Assembly (NCBI GenBank): GCA_002382975.1
Contig: DFTB01000006.1
Span: forward strand, 302,092 to 366,091
Direction of reading: 5' to 3'
DNA: 64,000 nucleotides
DNA from: Fibrobacter sp. UBA4223
Lineage (GTDB): Bacteria; Fibrobacterota; Fibrobacteria; Fibrobacterales; Fibrobacteraceae
Numbering within the stretch: the first letter of the stretch is position 1; each line of letters starts with the position of its first letter. Shown one piece after another: positions 41,787-49,865 of the stretch. A program made the position numbers and the translations under genes. The notes under the pieces were generated by a model. That model was not told the origin of the DNA and searched no databases. It was given only the letters and a program-made list of their open reading frames with translations.

Positions 41787-44039
41787 TTACTCTTCGTCCT
41801 TCACGCAACGGACGGATGCACCAGCCATGTCACTATTATAGCAAGAATCCCCTCCAAACGATTTTTCTTCAATACAAAAACCACACATCCCGTCTCCATA
41901 GCTTACATTAGAGCTCCAAAAACGAGACTCAGACGAAACATCATAATTGACATCTCCCGCAAGAAGAACGGAAAAACCAAATAAATTAAACTCATTGATA
42001 TAATTTACGCTGCCTTTATCTTTTGCTCCTTCTTTTACAAAGTTCTCCAAAATTGACCATTCTTCCATCGTAGGAATATGCCAGCCGGTTGGACATATTC
42101 CTCTTGCTGGCAATGCTGGTTGATTATAACGATCCGCATTTTTTGCCGAATTTGAAAAAATGCATGATGTATCTAATGCCACATACCAAGTATAAAAACG
42201 ACCATATTCCGAACAATTTATATCATCATTTTCATTACACCAATTCTGTCCTTGCATAGCAGGGTAATTCAAACTATCGGCAAAGTTCAGATTTTCAGCC
42301 ATCCATATTTGAGTTTTTACGCCAATAGTTTTGTACTTATGTTCATCGCGTTCATCAACCATTGTTCCCTTATTCAGTTTTTCAGTTGTAAAAACCCACC
42401 CATCTTCGGTGCATTTGTAATAGGAGTAATTATTTACCATTTTTTCATTTATACTTTCTTCAAAATCGGAATCTTGAACTGGCACTTTGGGTAATATACG
42501 GTAACTATTCCGATTATAACTAGTACACCCCATTTCACCAAAGACTTCAATATTGTTAGCCAAACGAGATTTTCCATTATCGCATACATATTGGGTCGTT
42601 TTATTCACATTGCCATTAAACATTTTTCCATCTGCAGAACATTTTACTTGGTAGGTGTCATATTCTAATGTGGTTGCTTCTCGCCAAACCTTCGTGCTGG
42701 TTTCATAAATGTAATAGGTTTCTTTATTTACTTGCCCAGCACGAACTTCACCATCAAATTTTCCTGCTCCCCATGTAGCCGTATCCTTTTCAATGTCGTA
42801 TGCAGTCCGCCAGTTTTTCATGTCGCAAATGTACCACACCTTATCTTTACCCAACCCAACAGTATCTTGCCGTAGTGAAGTGCACCCACGCAAATCAAGA
42901 GAACAATCACTTTCGTTGCCGCTTCTCCATGTCTTGTCTTCGAATACGTAACAGTTTGTCTTGACAACATCGCCATAGCGGCTGTCGGCATCTTTGCCGG
43001 GTTCCCACTTATAAGTATCTTTTTCTAAATCCGTCGCCACTCGCCAACCACCATTATTGCAAATAAAATGCACCCCATTCTTTTCGCTCAACACATTGCT
43101 GTTTATCTTCACTTCACCCTCGCGCTTGGCATCGCAAATTCCAAGGCCATAGTTCTGCCACCAGAAGTTATTGACATATTTTTCAAAAGGTGGGACACCA
43201 AACAACTGCCCCCACTTTTCCACATTGGCCCGGACACTTGCAAGTCCTCCACTTAAACTTTTTTCAGAAGCCCAGTCGGCAATAAACGTAGCGGCATTCT
43301 TATCATCCCAAACACCGTCGGTTTCAATGTCACGGGCATAATTGTCCAGACGCTCACTGAAATCTGCTTCCTTCAAGTCACCCTGCATCAAAACACTTAT
43401 GGCTAGTAAGGCCGCACTTTGGTCATTTTCACCAAAAATATTCAGGTCTTCGGCAGATGCGAAATCCCCCTCGATTTCAAAGGACTTGAACACCTCCGCT
43501 TCGGCCTGCTTCTTGGCATTTGCAACCGACATGGAATTTGTGGCAAGATACAGGGAACGCTCATAAGCCAAATGCGTGAGCAGGTTCACGTTCACCTCGT
43601 CACGGTCACTCAAGTCCGTCAAAGCATACAGAGTCATCTGACTATTAGATTTTTCACCCGTAACCTCGTTGCGATAGAATCCGTTAGCCTTGAGCAGGGC
43701 GTATTGGGAAGCTAGTTTCACCACCTTCACAGAGAAATCCCCCATATCGCTCCTGATTTTTCCTTCGTAAATGTTACCGGTCTGCGCCAAGGTTTCGCCG
43801 TCAAGTCCATAGACAGTTACACTGGAACCATTCACGAAGGGGCCCTTCTGGGAAACTCCGGACACGGTCTTGTTTTCGATGGCTATAATGCCTGCGTCTT
43901 CTTCGGTGCCGCCCACCTTAGGGTCGTCGCCACAGGCGGCGAGAAGAACGACCACTGCAGCAAGGGGCAGGACCTTCCAAATTGACAGGAGATTCCCGGT
44001 CAAGCCGGGAATGACAACATGACTATCCGTGTATTTCAT
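41787..44039 (-). CDS. Lipoprotein with Fibrobacter major paralogous (FISUMP) domain and tandem repeats
   Basis: 750 residues. Lipobox LLAAC near residue 38. Residues ~60-290 form a lipoprotein-specific N-terminal part. Residues ~300-550 hold about four degenerate ~55-residue repeats (FICNNGGWRVATDLEKDTYK, YICDMKNWRTAYDIEKDTAT, YVCDNGKSRLANNIE). The C-terminal ~190 residues are the FISUMP domain (KTQIWMAENLNFAD, YGRFYTWYVALD, CPTGWHIPTMEEW, WSSNVSYGD, SVRCVKDEE). Role unknown; surface location likely. A palindromic repeat lies within its signal-peptide sequence. The start overlaps the TIGR02147 gene by 17 bases. Confidence 0.88.
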   Translation of the reverse strand: MKYTDSHVVIPGLTGNLLSIWKVLPLAAVVVLLAACGDDPKVGGTEEDAGIIAIENKTVSGVSQKGPFVNGSSVTVYGLDGETLAQTGNIYEGKIRSDMGDFSVKVVKLASQYALLKANGFYRNEVTGEKSNSQMTLYALTDLSDRDEVNVNLLTHLAYERSLYLATNSMSVANAKKQAEAEVFKSFEIEGDFASAEDLNIFGENDQSAALLAISVLMQGDLKEADFSERLDNYARDIETDGVWDDKNAATFIADWASEKSLSGGLASVRANVEKWGQLFGVPPFEKYVNNFWWQNYGLGICDAKREGEVKINSNVLSEKNGVHFICNNGGWRVATDLEKDTYKWEPGKDADSRYGDVVKTNCYVFEDKTWRSGNESDCSLDLRGCTSLRQDTVGLGKDKVWYICDMKNWRTAYDIEKDTATWGAGKFDGEVRAGQVNKETYYIYETSTKVWREATTLEYDTYQVKCSADGKMFNGNVNKTTQYVCDNGKSRLANNIEVFGEMGCTSYNRNSYRILPKVPVQDSDFEESINEKMVNNYSYYKCTEDGWVFTTEKLNKGTMVDERDEHKYKTIGVKTQIWMAENLNFADSLNYPAMQGQNWCNENDDINCSEYGRFYTWYVALDTSCIFSNSAKNADRYNQPALPARGICPTGWHIPTMEEWSILENFVKEGAKDKGSVNYINEFNLFGFSVLLAGDVNYDVSSESRFWSSNVSYGDGMCGFCIEEKSFGGDSCYNSDMAGASVRCVKDEE
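43991..44015. repeat. Palindromic repeat inside a coding region (RATGAC family)
   Basis: GATTCCCGG-TCAAG-CCGGGAATGAC, matching 52106-52126 in the shared core. Read on the minus strand in the lipoprotein frame it encodes VIPGLTGN between start codon and hydrophobic core. Confidence 0.75.
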
Positions 44040-44925
44040 TTTTCCTCCTTTGGGGAGAAGGGTGTTTTTTGTTTAAAACTTTATGGGGTTTGGGCAACTC
44101 GCAATGACAAGGCTCGATACTCGCCATGGGGAACAGTTGCATGTTCAGACGGTAAACTTTTTCGACTACGGAATCGCTTTGCACCAACGCCACAATCCGG
44201 CGGCGGCATTCCGCAAGCTCCCTGACCACTTCGGCATAACATTTCTCGGACATTCCGAGAGTAAGCCCGGTCATATCCCTTTCCGCCTTCGGGTAGTCCA
44301 GGGCGGCAAGGGCAAGTTCACCCATCTGGCGCTGGAGTTCCGTGGCGGCCAGGGACTTCGCCGTAGAATTATCCATCTTCACAGACTTGGAACATTGCCT
44401 GTAATTGCCGTTCTTGTCTCTCGTCAATAAACCGCTTTTCACCAGGAACTTGAGGGCGTCGGAAACTTCGACGGCAGAGAGTTCCGGCCTGCAGGCCTTG
44501 GCCATGTCCATGGGGCGGGCGTTGGGCATGGCGGGTGCCAGTTCCCGCAGCAACACGTTCTTGTAGGAGTCGAAGAACTTGAAGGACACCGCCCCCACCA
44601 CCTCCACCTTGTTCTCTTCGGCGATGGCCACCATTTTCGCGAAGTTCTCGTGACGGGCGGATTCGGTCTTTGCGTGGGCGTAGGCGACCATGGCGCCAAA
44701 GTAATCCACCTCGTAACCCACCAGGTTCATGGCGGCGGCCACGCGGGCAACGGCAGATTCACTCAGGTTGAACTTGCCCTCGGCCACCTGTTTCAGGTAC
44801 ACGGGAGAACCGAAGCCGGCAAGTTTCGCAAATTCACGCCAGGTAAAGGCCGAAGTACGCTTCTTGTAGGCGTAATAATCGGCGATGTAGGCGCGATAAT
44901 CCTGGTATTCGGTAATGGGCCGCAT
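44023..44925 (-). CDS. TIGR02147/DUF4423-family protein with HTH-like N-terminus
   Basis: 300 residues. MRPITEYQDYRAYIADYYAYKK opening and a helix-turn-helix-like segment (FTWREFAKLAGFGSPVYLKQ) match the Fibrobacter paralog family TIGR02147. A central winged-helix-like part (SAVEVSDALKFLVKSGLLTR) and the late LGMSEKCYAEVVRELAECRR are also typical. Suspected transcriptional regulator. It lies directly upstream of, and overlaps, the FISUMP lipoprotein gene, implying they are one operon. The upstream region is very AT-rich. Confidence 0.88.
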   Translation of the reverse strand: MRPITEYQDYRAYIADYYAYKKRTSAFTWREFAKLAGFGSPVYLKQVAEGKFNLSESAVARVAAAMNLVGYEVDYFGAMVAYAHAKTESARHENFAKMVAIAEENKVEVVGAVSFKFFDSYKNVLLRELAPAMPNARPMDMAKACRPELSAVEVSDALKFLVKSGLLTRDKNGNYRQCSKSVKMDNSTAKSLAATELQRQMGELALAALDYPKAERDMTGLTLGMSEKCYAEVVRELAECRRRIVALVQSDSVVEKVYRLNMQLFPMASIEPCHCELPKPHKVLNKKHPSPQRRKNEIHG

Positions 44926-45060
44926 GCCAAGGAATATATGTTATTTTTTAAAGAAATGCAATATTTAACAATACAAAAATGCCATTTTTTTATAAATTTC
45001 TTTTTTTTGAACAAAAATTCATAAAATAGACAATACAATTTAAAAAATTTCCAAATAAAA
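44926..45060. promoter_or_regulatory. AT-rich upstream region of the TIGR02147 gene
   Basis: About 135 bases of ~85% A+T with homopolymer runs. Such AT-rich regions often bear regulated promoters, but no single -7/-33 pair stands out. No gene seen. Confidence 0.35.
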
Positions 45061-45064
45061 AGGT

Positions 45065-45089
45065 GATGCCGGGACAAGCCCGGCATGAC
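45065..45089. repeat. Small palindromic repeat (RATGAC family)
   Basis: GATGCCGGG-ACAAG-CCCGGCATGAC, perfect 9-bp arms. Confidence 0.7.
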
Positions 45090-45105
45090 AGGTGGGTGTG
45101 GGGTG

Positions 45106-45251
45106 TTACAGAAACCCTTGCGGCTCGGTAAAACCATTTCGTGCGAGCACGATTGGTTTTACGCTCGCCTTACGGGGTTTTACAGAAATCCCTGCGGCTC
45201 AGCCAAGCCAATTCGCACAAGTGCGATTGGCACGGCATTCGCCTTACGGGG
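45106..45251. repeat. Tandem duplication of a 73-74 bp hairpin unit
   Basis: Unit A (from 45106) and unit B (from 45180) share TTACAGAAAYCC, GCGGCTC and TCGCCTTACGGGG. The central stems differ: A pairs AAAACCA..TCGTGC with GCACGA..TGGTTTT; B pairs GCCAA..TCGCAC with GTGCGA..TTGGC. The stem is kept although bases change on both sides. Confidence 0.65.
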
Positions 45252-45255
45252 TTTT

Positions 45256-45373
45256 AGGGGCGGAGCCCCTAGGAGAGGGGGTAGGCAAAGACTTGCCCTA
45301 GATTCTTCGACTCCACTTCGTTTCGCTCAGAATGACACGGAGCAAGGCTTTGCCGAGGGGGAGGCTTCCCCCT
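45256..45373. repeat. Nested palindromic composite element, copy 1 (reverse orientation)
   Basis: Read on the minus strand: AGGGGGAAGCCTCCCCCT hairpin, CGGCAAAGCCTTGCTC, a RATGAC-family palindrome (45301-45336), then AGGGCAAGTCTTTGCC, TACCCCCTCT and a GGGGCTCCGCCCC hairpin. The GCAAAGCCTTGC and GGGCAAGTCTTTGC parts can pair over the inner palindrome. Same plan as 61948-62086 with a different inner palindrome. The thioesterase stop and last codons touch its edge. Confidence 0.65.
45301..45336. repeat. 36-bp palindromic repeat (TTCGAC subtype)
   Basis: Identical at 29 of 36 positions to 56377-56412, which lies in a coding region. Differences at positions 4 and 31 are compensatory (T-A to C-G). 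Confidence 0.75.
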
Positions 45374-45806
45374 ACGCCCCTTCTACGTACAGCTTTTTCA
45401 TCTCGTCGGAAATGGCCATAGGACGGCCGCGGTTCAGGTCCACCAGCACCCACTGGGTCTCGGATTCGAAAATCACCTTGCCGTCGGAAACACGCTCGAA
45501 CTTGCACTTTCGAATGGTGGCCACCTTGCCGTAAGCCGCCACCCATGTGGTGCCCCTGATTTCGTCGCCCAGGAACGCCTGGTTCTTGTATTCGATGTGC
45601 TGCACGTGGATCATCCAGCCGGCGCCAAGGCTTTTCATGAGGGCGGTGCCGCCTACCGATTCGGAGTGGGCGATGGCGATGTCCTGGATCCACTGCACAG
45701 ACCACACGTTGTTGAAATGGTGGTTGTCGTCAATCATCTCCGGCGTCACCTTGAACACCTGGGTAAACTGCATGGGGTTCACCGTCTCTTCCATCGCAAT
45801 AGCCAT
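45372..45806 (-). CDS. Acyl-CoA thioesterase, 4HBT hot-dog family
   Basis: 144 residues, one hot-dog domain: FKVTPEMIDDNHHFNNVWSV (DxNxHxNN-like active site), IAIAHSESVGG, then IEYKNQAFLGDEI and ERVSDGKVIFESETQWVLVD. Such enzymes hydrolyse acyl-CoA or acyl-ACP thioesters. ATG 45806 has GGAGG 6 bases upstream and replaces a longer frame. The last residues (EGA) and the stop are encoded at the border of the composite repeat. Confidence 0.88.
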   Translation of the reverse strand: MAIAMEETVNPMQFTQVFKVTPEMIDDNHHFNNVWSVQWIQDIAIAHSESVGGTALMKSLGAGWMIHVQHIEYKNQAFLGDEIRGTTWVAAYGKVATIRKCKFERVSDGKVIFESETQWVLVDLNRGRPMAISDEMKKLYVEGA

Positions 45807-45839
45807 AACGCCTCCGTTTTTTGGCAGTAAAGATAAAAA

Positions 45840-45874
45840 GGTTCGGGGCACGGGGTTTCGGGTTCAGAGTTAAA
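45840..45874. repeat. Heptamer tract (GGTTCGG type)
   Basis: Units GGTTCGG, GGCACGG, GGTTTCG, GGTTCAG, AGTTAAA in register, between the divergent thioesterase and glgB genes. A degenerate RATGAC-like palindrome follows to ~45914. Confidence 0.45.
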
Positions 45875-45986
45875 AAGAACCCTCACCGGATTACTCGTTT
45901 AGTTCGGAATGACGCCACACGGCCGGCACATTTATACCTGTTTTTCCCCGTTAATGTTATATTTACAACGAATAAAAGGAGTTTTT

Positions 45987-48203
45987 ATGGATTGGAACGA
46001 TTTTACCACGCTGACCCGCGACCAGATGCTGCCCATTTGGGATTTTTACTGCAGTGACCCCTTCTCGGTGCTGGGCATCCACCCGCTGGAAACCGACAAG
46101 GGCATCAAGACGGTCATCCGCACCTACCAGCCCCAGGCGTCTTTTGTGCGGGGCGAGTCCTGCGACGGCGAGGTGGAATTCGACTTCGTCAAGCTGGGCG
46201 ACACCGGCTTTTACGAAGCCATCCTGGACATGGAATTCGAGCCCTTCTTCTACAACCTGATTATCAAGCAGGCCGACGGCAACGAATACACCCTCACCGA
46301 CCCCTACGCCTTCCAGCCCGTGCTCTCCGAATTCGACCGGCACCTGATTTCGACCGGCACCCACTACGAACTCTACCGCAAGCTGGGCGCAAACCTGGTG
46401 GAACACCAAGGTTTCAAGGGCGTGCAGTTCGCCGTCTGGGCCCCCAACGCCCGCGCCGTTTCTGTCGTCGGCAGTTTCAACAGCTGGGACGGACGCCGCC
46501 ACCAGATGCGCATGCTGGGCAGCTCCGGCATCTGGGAAATTTTCATCCCGAACATCGGCGAAAACGAACTCTACCGCTTCGAAATCCACGGCGCCGACGG
46601 CAACCTCCATGTGAAGGTGGACCCGCTGGCAAAACTCTCTGAAGTCCGCCCGGCCACCGCCTCCATCACCACCCACCTGGACGGCTACGAATGGGGCGAC
46701 GAGCTCTACATGAAGACCCACTGGGCCACCAAGGTCTTCGGAAGCCCCATGAACATCTACGAGGTGCATGCCGGCTCCTGGAGGCGCGACCCGGCGAACC
46801 CCGACCGCTTCCTCAACTGGGACGAACTCTCCGAACGCCTCATCCCCTACCTCAAGGAGATGGGCTACACCCACGTGGAATTTTTGCCGCTGGCGGAACA
46901 CCCGCTGGACGAATCCTGGGGCTACCAGGTGACGGGCTACTACTCCCCCACCAGCCGCTACGGCACGCCCGACCAGTTCCGCCACTTTGTGGACCTGTGC
47001 CACCAGAATGAAATCGGCGTGATTCTCGACTGGGTTCCGGCACACTTCCCGAAAGACGCTCACGCCCTTGGCCGCTTTGACGGCACCGCCTGCTACGAGC
47101 ATGCCGACCCCCGCCAGGGCGAACACCCCCACTGGGGCACCTACATCTTCAACCTGGGCCGCAACGAGGTCAAGAACTTCCTCATTGCAAACGCCATGTA
47201 CTGGCTCAAGGAATTCCACTGCGACGGCCTCCGCGTGGACGCCGTGGCCTCCATGCTCTACCTGGACTACGGCAAGGGTCCCGGCGAATGGGTGCCCAAC
47301 AAGGACGGCGGCAACATCAACTACGACACCATCGAGTTCCTGAAGCACCTGAACAGCATCATGGGCCGCCTCACGCCACACGCCATCCTCATCGCCGAAG
47401 AATCCACCAGCTTCCCCAGCATCACCCGCCCGCCAGAGCAAGGCGGTCTCGGCTTCCACTACAAGTGGAACATGGGCTGGATGAACGACTTCTTGAGCTA
47501 CATCCAGCACGAGCCCATCCACCGCAAGTACCACCACAACCAGCTCACCTTCAGCATGGTTTACGCCTACAGCGAAAACTTCATCCAGGTGTTCAGCCAC
47601 GACGAGGTGGTCCACGGCAAGGGCTCCATGCTTGGCAAGATGCCCGGCGACAACTGGCAGAAATTTGCGAACCTCCGCCTCACCTACGCCTTCCAGTACG
47701 CACACCCGGGCAAAGTGCTGAACTTCATGGGCAACGAGTTCGGGCAGTTCCGGGAATGGAACGAGAAGCAGTCCCTGGACTGGCACCTGATTACCTGGGA
47801 CAGCCACGGAAAACTGCTGCAGATGATGAAGGTCCTGAACCACCTGTACAAGGAAAACTCGCCCTTCTGGGAAATCGACCACTACCACACCGGTTTCGAA
47901 TGGATCTGGTGCGACGATGCCGACAATTCCATCGTGAGCTTTGTGCGCAAGGACGATCACGGCAACCAAATCCTCTGCGTGTTCAACTTCACGCCGGTGG
48001 TCCGCAACGACTACCGCCTGGGCGCACCCACCCGCGGCGCCTGGAAAGAAATCTTCAACACGGACGCGAGCATGTTCGGCGGCAGCAATGTCGGGAACTT
48101 CGGCGAAGTCTGGACGGATGATATCCCGTGGCAGAACAGGCAGTGGAGCCTGAACATTCAGCTCCCGCCGCTCGGCGCGCTGTACTTCAGGCTGGAGAGG
48201 TAA
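45987..48203 (+). CDS. glgB: 1,4-alpha-glucan branching enzyme
   Basis: 738 residues. An N-terminal N1-like region, a CBM48/E-set domain (VQFAVWAPNARAVSVVGSFN), a GH13 barrel with ILDWVPAHFPKD, DGLRVDAVASMLYLDY (catalytic Asp), LIAEESTSFP (catalytic Glu) and FSHDEVVHGKGS (third acid), and a C-terminal all-beta domain. It adds alpha-1,6 branches to glycogen. ATG 45987 has AAAGGAG 6 bases upstream and TATATTTA at ~45958. Strong codon bias gives a long antisense shadow frame. Convergent with a sugar nucleotidyltransferase gene. Confidence 0.97.
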   Translation: MDWNDFTTLTRDQMLPIWDFYCSDPFSVLGIHPLETDKGIKTVIRTYQPQASFVRGESCDGEVEFDFVKLGDTGFYEAILDMEFEPFFYNLIIKQADGNEYTLTDPYAFQPVLSEFDRHLISTGTHYELYRKLGANLVEHQGFKGVQFAVWAPNARAVSVVGSFNSWDGRRHQMRMLGSSGIWEIFIPNIGENELYRFEIHGADGNLHVKVDPLAKLSEVRPATASITTHLDGYEWGDELYMKTHWATKVFGSPMNIYEVHAGSWRRDPANPDRFLNWDELSERLIPYLKEMGYTHVEFLPLAEHPLDESWGYQVTGYYSPTSRYGTPDQFRHFVDLCHQNEIGVILDWVPAHFPKDAHALGRFDGTACYEHADPRQGEHPHWGTYIFNLGRNEVKNFLIANAMYWLKEFHCDGLRVDAVASMLYLDYGKGPGEWVPNKDGGNINYDTIEFLKHLNSIMGRLTPHAILIAEESTSFPSITRPPEQGGLGFHYKWNMGWMNDFLSYIQHEPIHRKYHHNQLTFSMVYAYSENFIQVFSHDEVVHGKGSMLGKMPGDNWQKFANLRLTYAFQYAHPGKVLNFMGNEFGQFREWNEKQSLDWHLITWDSHGKLLQMMKVLNHLYKENSPFWEIDHYHTGFEWIWCDDADNSIVSFVRKDDHGNQILCVFNFTPVVRNDYRLGAPTRGAWKEIFNTDASMFGGSNVGNFGEVWTDDIPWQNRQWSLNIQLPPLGALYFRLER

Positions 48204-48272
48204 TTCGGAATTCGGAGTTCGGAATTGTTTTTTAGAATACAACTCTGAAATCCGAATTCATAAATCTGAAAT
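48204..48272. repeat. Two heptamer tracts after glgB
   Basis: TTCGGAA, TTCGGAG, TTCGGAA (48204-48224) directly after the stop, then CTGAAAT, CCGAATT, CATAAAT, CTGAAAT (48245-48272). Confidence 0.65.
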
Positions 48273-48274
48273 AA

Positions 48275-48325
48275 AAAGGGGAAAGCCTTCCCCTGGTTCG
48301 CACTTCGTTGCTCTCCACCCCTTCG
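48275..48325. repeat. GGGGAAAGCC-CCCC element, short form
   Basis: AAAGGGGAAAGCCTTCCCCT followed by a degenerate inner hairpin and CACCCCTTCG; about the same length and plan as 36319-36370. Confidence 0.6.
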
Positions 48326-48346
48326 TTCGTCGGGGGCAGCCCGTCT

Positions 48347-49270
48347 TTATCTATGGAGTATGGTATCCTGAATGGAGCCGTACTTCACCTGGACGCGGTC
48401 CCACAGGATAGCGTTCTTGATAGTGCAGTTCTTCAGCACGCAGCCGTCACCTACGGCCACGTTGGGCCCGATCTTGCAGTTCTCGATGACCACGTCTTTT
48501 CCGATATGGCAAGGACCTTCGACTGTGGTTCCCGGGAAAGACGCTTCCTTGGAGTTGTCGTTCCGGTTCAAAACGTCGGCGTTAGTAGCGAGCAAGGTTT
48601 CAATCAGGCCGCAGTCCAACCATTTCTTGACCGGAGCCGTATGGAACTTGCAGCCCTTCTGGAGCATCATCTCCAGGGCGTCGGTCAACTGGAACTCGTC
48701 CTTGGTACGGACGTTGTTGTCCATCAGGTACTTCAGGGATTCCTTCAGGACCTTCACGTCCTTGATGAAGTAAATGCCCACAATGGCCTCGTCGGACACG
48801 AACTCCTGAGGCTTTTCCACCAGTTTCTGGATAGAACCGGTTCCGTCGGTCACGGCCACGCCAAAGCGGGAGGGGTCCTTCACCTTGAAGGTGTACAGCA
48901 CGTTTTCCTGTTCGTTCTTCAAGATGGACAGATCCGCCTCGAACAGCGTATCGCCCAAGATGATCAGCATGGGCTCGTCGTCGTTCACGAAAGGCAGCGC
49001 CAGGGAGATAGCCTCGCCCAGGCCCTGGGGGTTCTCCTGACGGACGGTGCGGGTCTTGCCCCAGCATTCCCTATCCTTGAGGAAGGCGTCCATCTGGTCG
49101 GCCTTGTAGCCCGTGATAAAAATCGTCTCGGAGGGCTCCAGCGGGAGGGAGTCCTCTACAATCCAGTCTATAATGGTCTTGCCCGCGACGGGCAACAAAC
49201 ACTTGGGGCGGTCTTCGGTATATGGACGGAGCCTCACTCCGCTACCGGCAACCGGCAGTACAATCTTCAT
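48347..49270 (-). CDS. Sugar-1-phosphate nucleotidyltransferase
   Basis: 307 residues. The catalytic signature is PVAGSGVRLRPYTEDRPKCL at residues ~5-24 (GxG...RxxPxTxxxPK). LIILGDTLFE holds the metal Asp, and GIYFIKDVKVL and LTDALEMMLQKG are family parts. A short left-handed hexapeptide tail follows (GPCHIGKDVVIENCKIGPNV). The enzyme makes an NDP-sugar; whether glucose or another sugar cannot be told. Start at 49270 replaces a longer frame. A 9-bp hairpin sits in its 5' leader. Confidence 0.88.
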   Translation of the reverse strand: MKIVLPVAGSGVRLRPYTEDRPKCLLPVAGKTIIDWIVEDSLPLEPSETIFITGYKADQMDAFLKDRECWGKTRTVRQENPQGLGEAISLALPFVNDDEPMLIILGDTLFEADLSILKNEQENVLYTFKVKDPSRFGVAVTDGTGSIQKLVEKPQEFVSDEAIVGIYFIKDVKVLKESLKYLMDNNVRTKDEFQLTDALEMMLQKGCKFHTAPVKKWLDCGLIETLLATNADVLNRNDNSKEASFPGTTVEGPCHIGKDVVIENCKIGPNVAVGDGCVLKNCTIKNAILWDRVQVKYGSIQDTILHR

Positions 49271-49290
49271 AAAAAATCCTTGACACAAAA

Positions 49291-49313
49291 CTTTGCCGCG
49301 GTCAGCGGCAAAG
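49291..49313. promoter_or_regulatory. Perfect 9-bp hairpin in the leader of the nucleotidyltransferase gene
   Basis: CTTTGCCGC-GGTCA-GCGGCAAAG, 20 bases upstream of the start codon. Could be an operator dyad or an RNA stem; no T tract follows on the coding strand except TTTTGTG. Confidence 0.45.
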
Positions 49314-49451
49314 GTGCATATAAGAAAAATATACATAAAAAAGGAGAAATAGACCTCACTCCAAAGCCATTTCGCAAGGAAATGCGATTAAGCGCACATC
49401 AATTCACCTGGAAGGTCGATTTTGTGGAATAAGTCCGCCTCAAACACAAAA

Positions 49452-49482
49452 AAATGCCGAAATCTTGCGAATTTCGGCATTT
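49452..49482 (-). terminator. Rho-independent terminator of tRNA-Lys
   Basis: AAATGCCGAAAT and ATTTCGGCATTT pair around a 7-base loop, followed by a T tract on the minus strand, 3 bases after the tRNA. Confidence 0.85.
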
Positions 49483-49484
49483 CG

Positions 49485-49557
<73 letters not shown>

Positions 49558-49578
49558 ATTGTCGCTTGGACGGGGTCA

Positions 49579-49607
49579 ATTATAGAAAAGGGCGGTGCCG
49601 CTGTCAA
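49579..49607 (-). promoter_or_regulatory. Consensus sigma-70 promoter of tRNA-Lys
   Basis: TTGACA (49602-49607), 17 bases, TATAAT (49579-49584): perfect match to both consensus hexamers at ideal spacing. Transcription would start ~15 bases before the tRNA. It contrasts with the TAnnTTTG-type boxes of protein genes here. Confidence 0.85.
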
Positions 49608-49678
49608 GGGCTGAAAAAGCATTTTTTCAAAAAAAATTTTCCAAAGCGATACGGCATGCGGTAATAAGGAAAGCGTTG

Positions 49679-49850
49679 TCAGTCATCGGTTTTCAGCTAT
49701 GAGTTCTCAGTCATAGAAGAAGCAAGCCATGTTGAAAATCAGTGGTCAAACGTTACTCACGACTCAAAACTCACTACTCACGACACTCTACCTCATCTCT
49801 TTTTACACGCTAATCCCTACCCCCTAGATCCTAAATCCTAGCCTCTATTA
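49679..49850. repeat. Three heptamer tracts upstream of the Xer gene
   Basis: TCAGTCA, TCGGTTT, TCAGCTA, TGAGTTC, TCAGTCA (49679-49713); TTACTCA, CGACTCA, AAACTCA, CTACTCA, CGACACT (49753-49787); GCTAATC, CCTACCC, CCTAGAT, CCTAAAT, CCTAGCC, TCTATTA (49809-49850). Three unlike sequences with the same 7-bp period in one spacer. No gene lies in 49608-49865. Confidence 0.75.
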
Positions 49851-49865
49851 GCTATATTCCCCTCC

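Noticed and set aside
44793-45137. Minus-strand frame of 114 codons upstream of the TIGR02147 gene
   Set aside because: Runs through AT-rich promoter sequence and a RATGAC palindrome (VMPGLSRH); such peptides mark repeats, not proteins.
45963-48242. Long minus-strand open frame of 759 codons
   Set aside because: Antisense shadow of glgB, Val/His-rich composition typical of such shadows.
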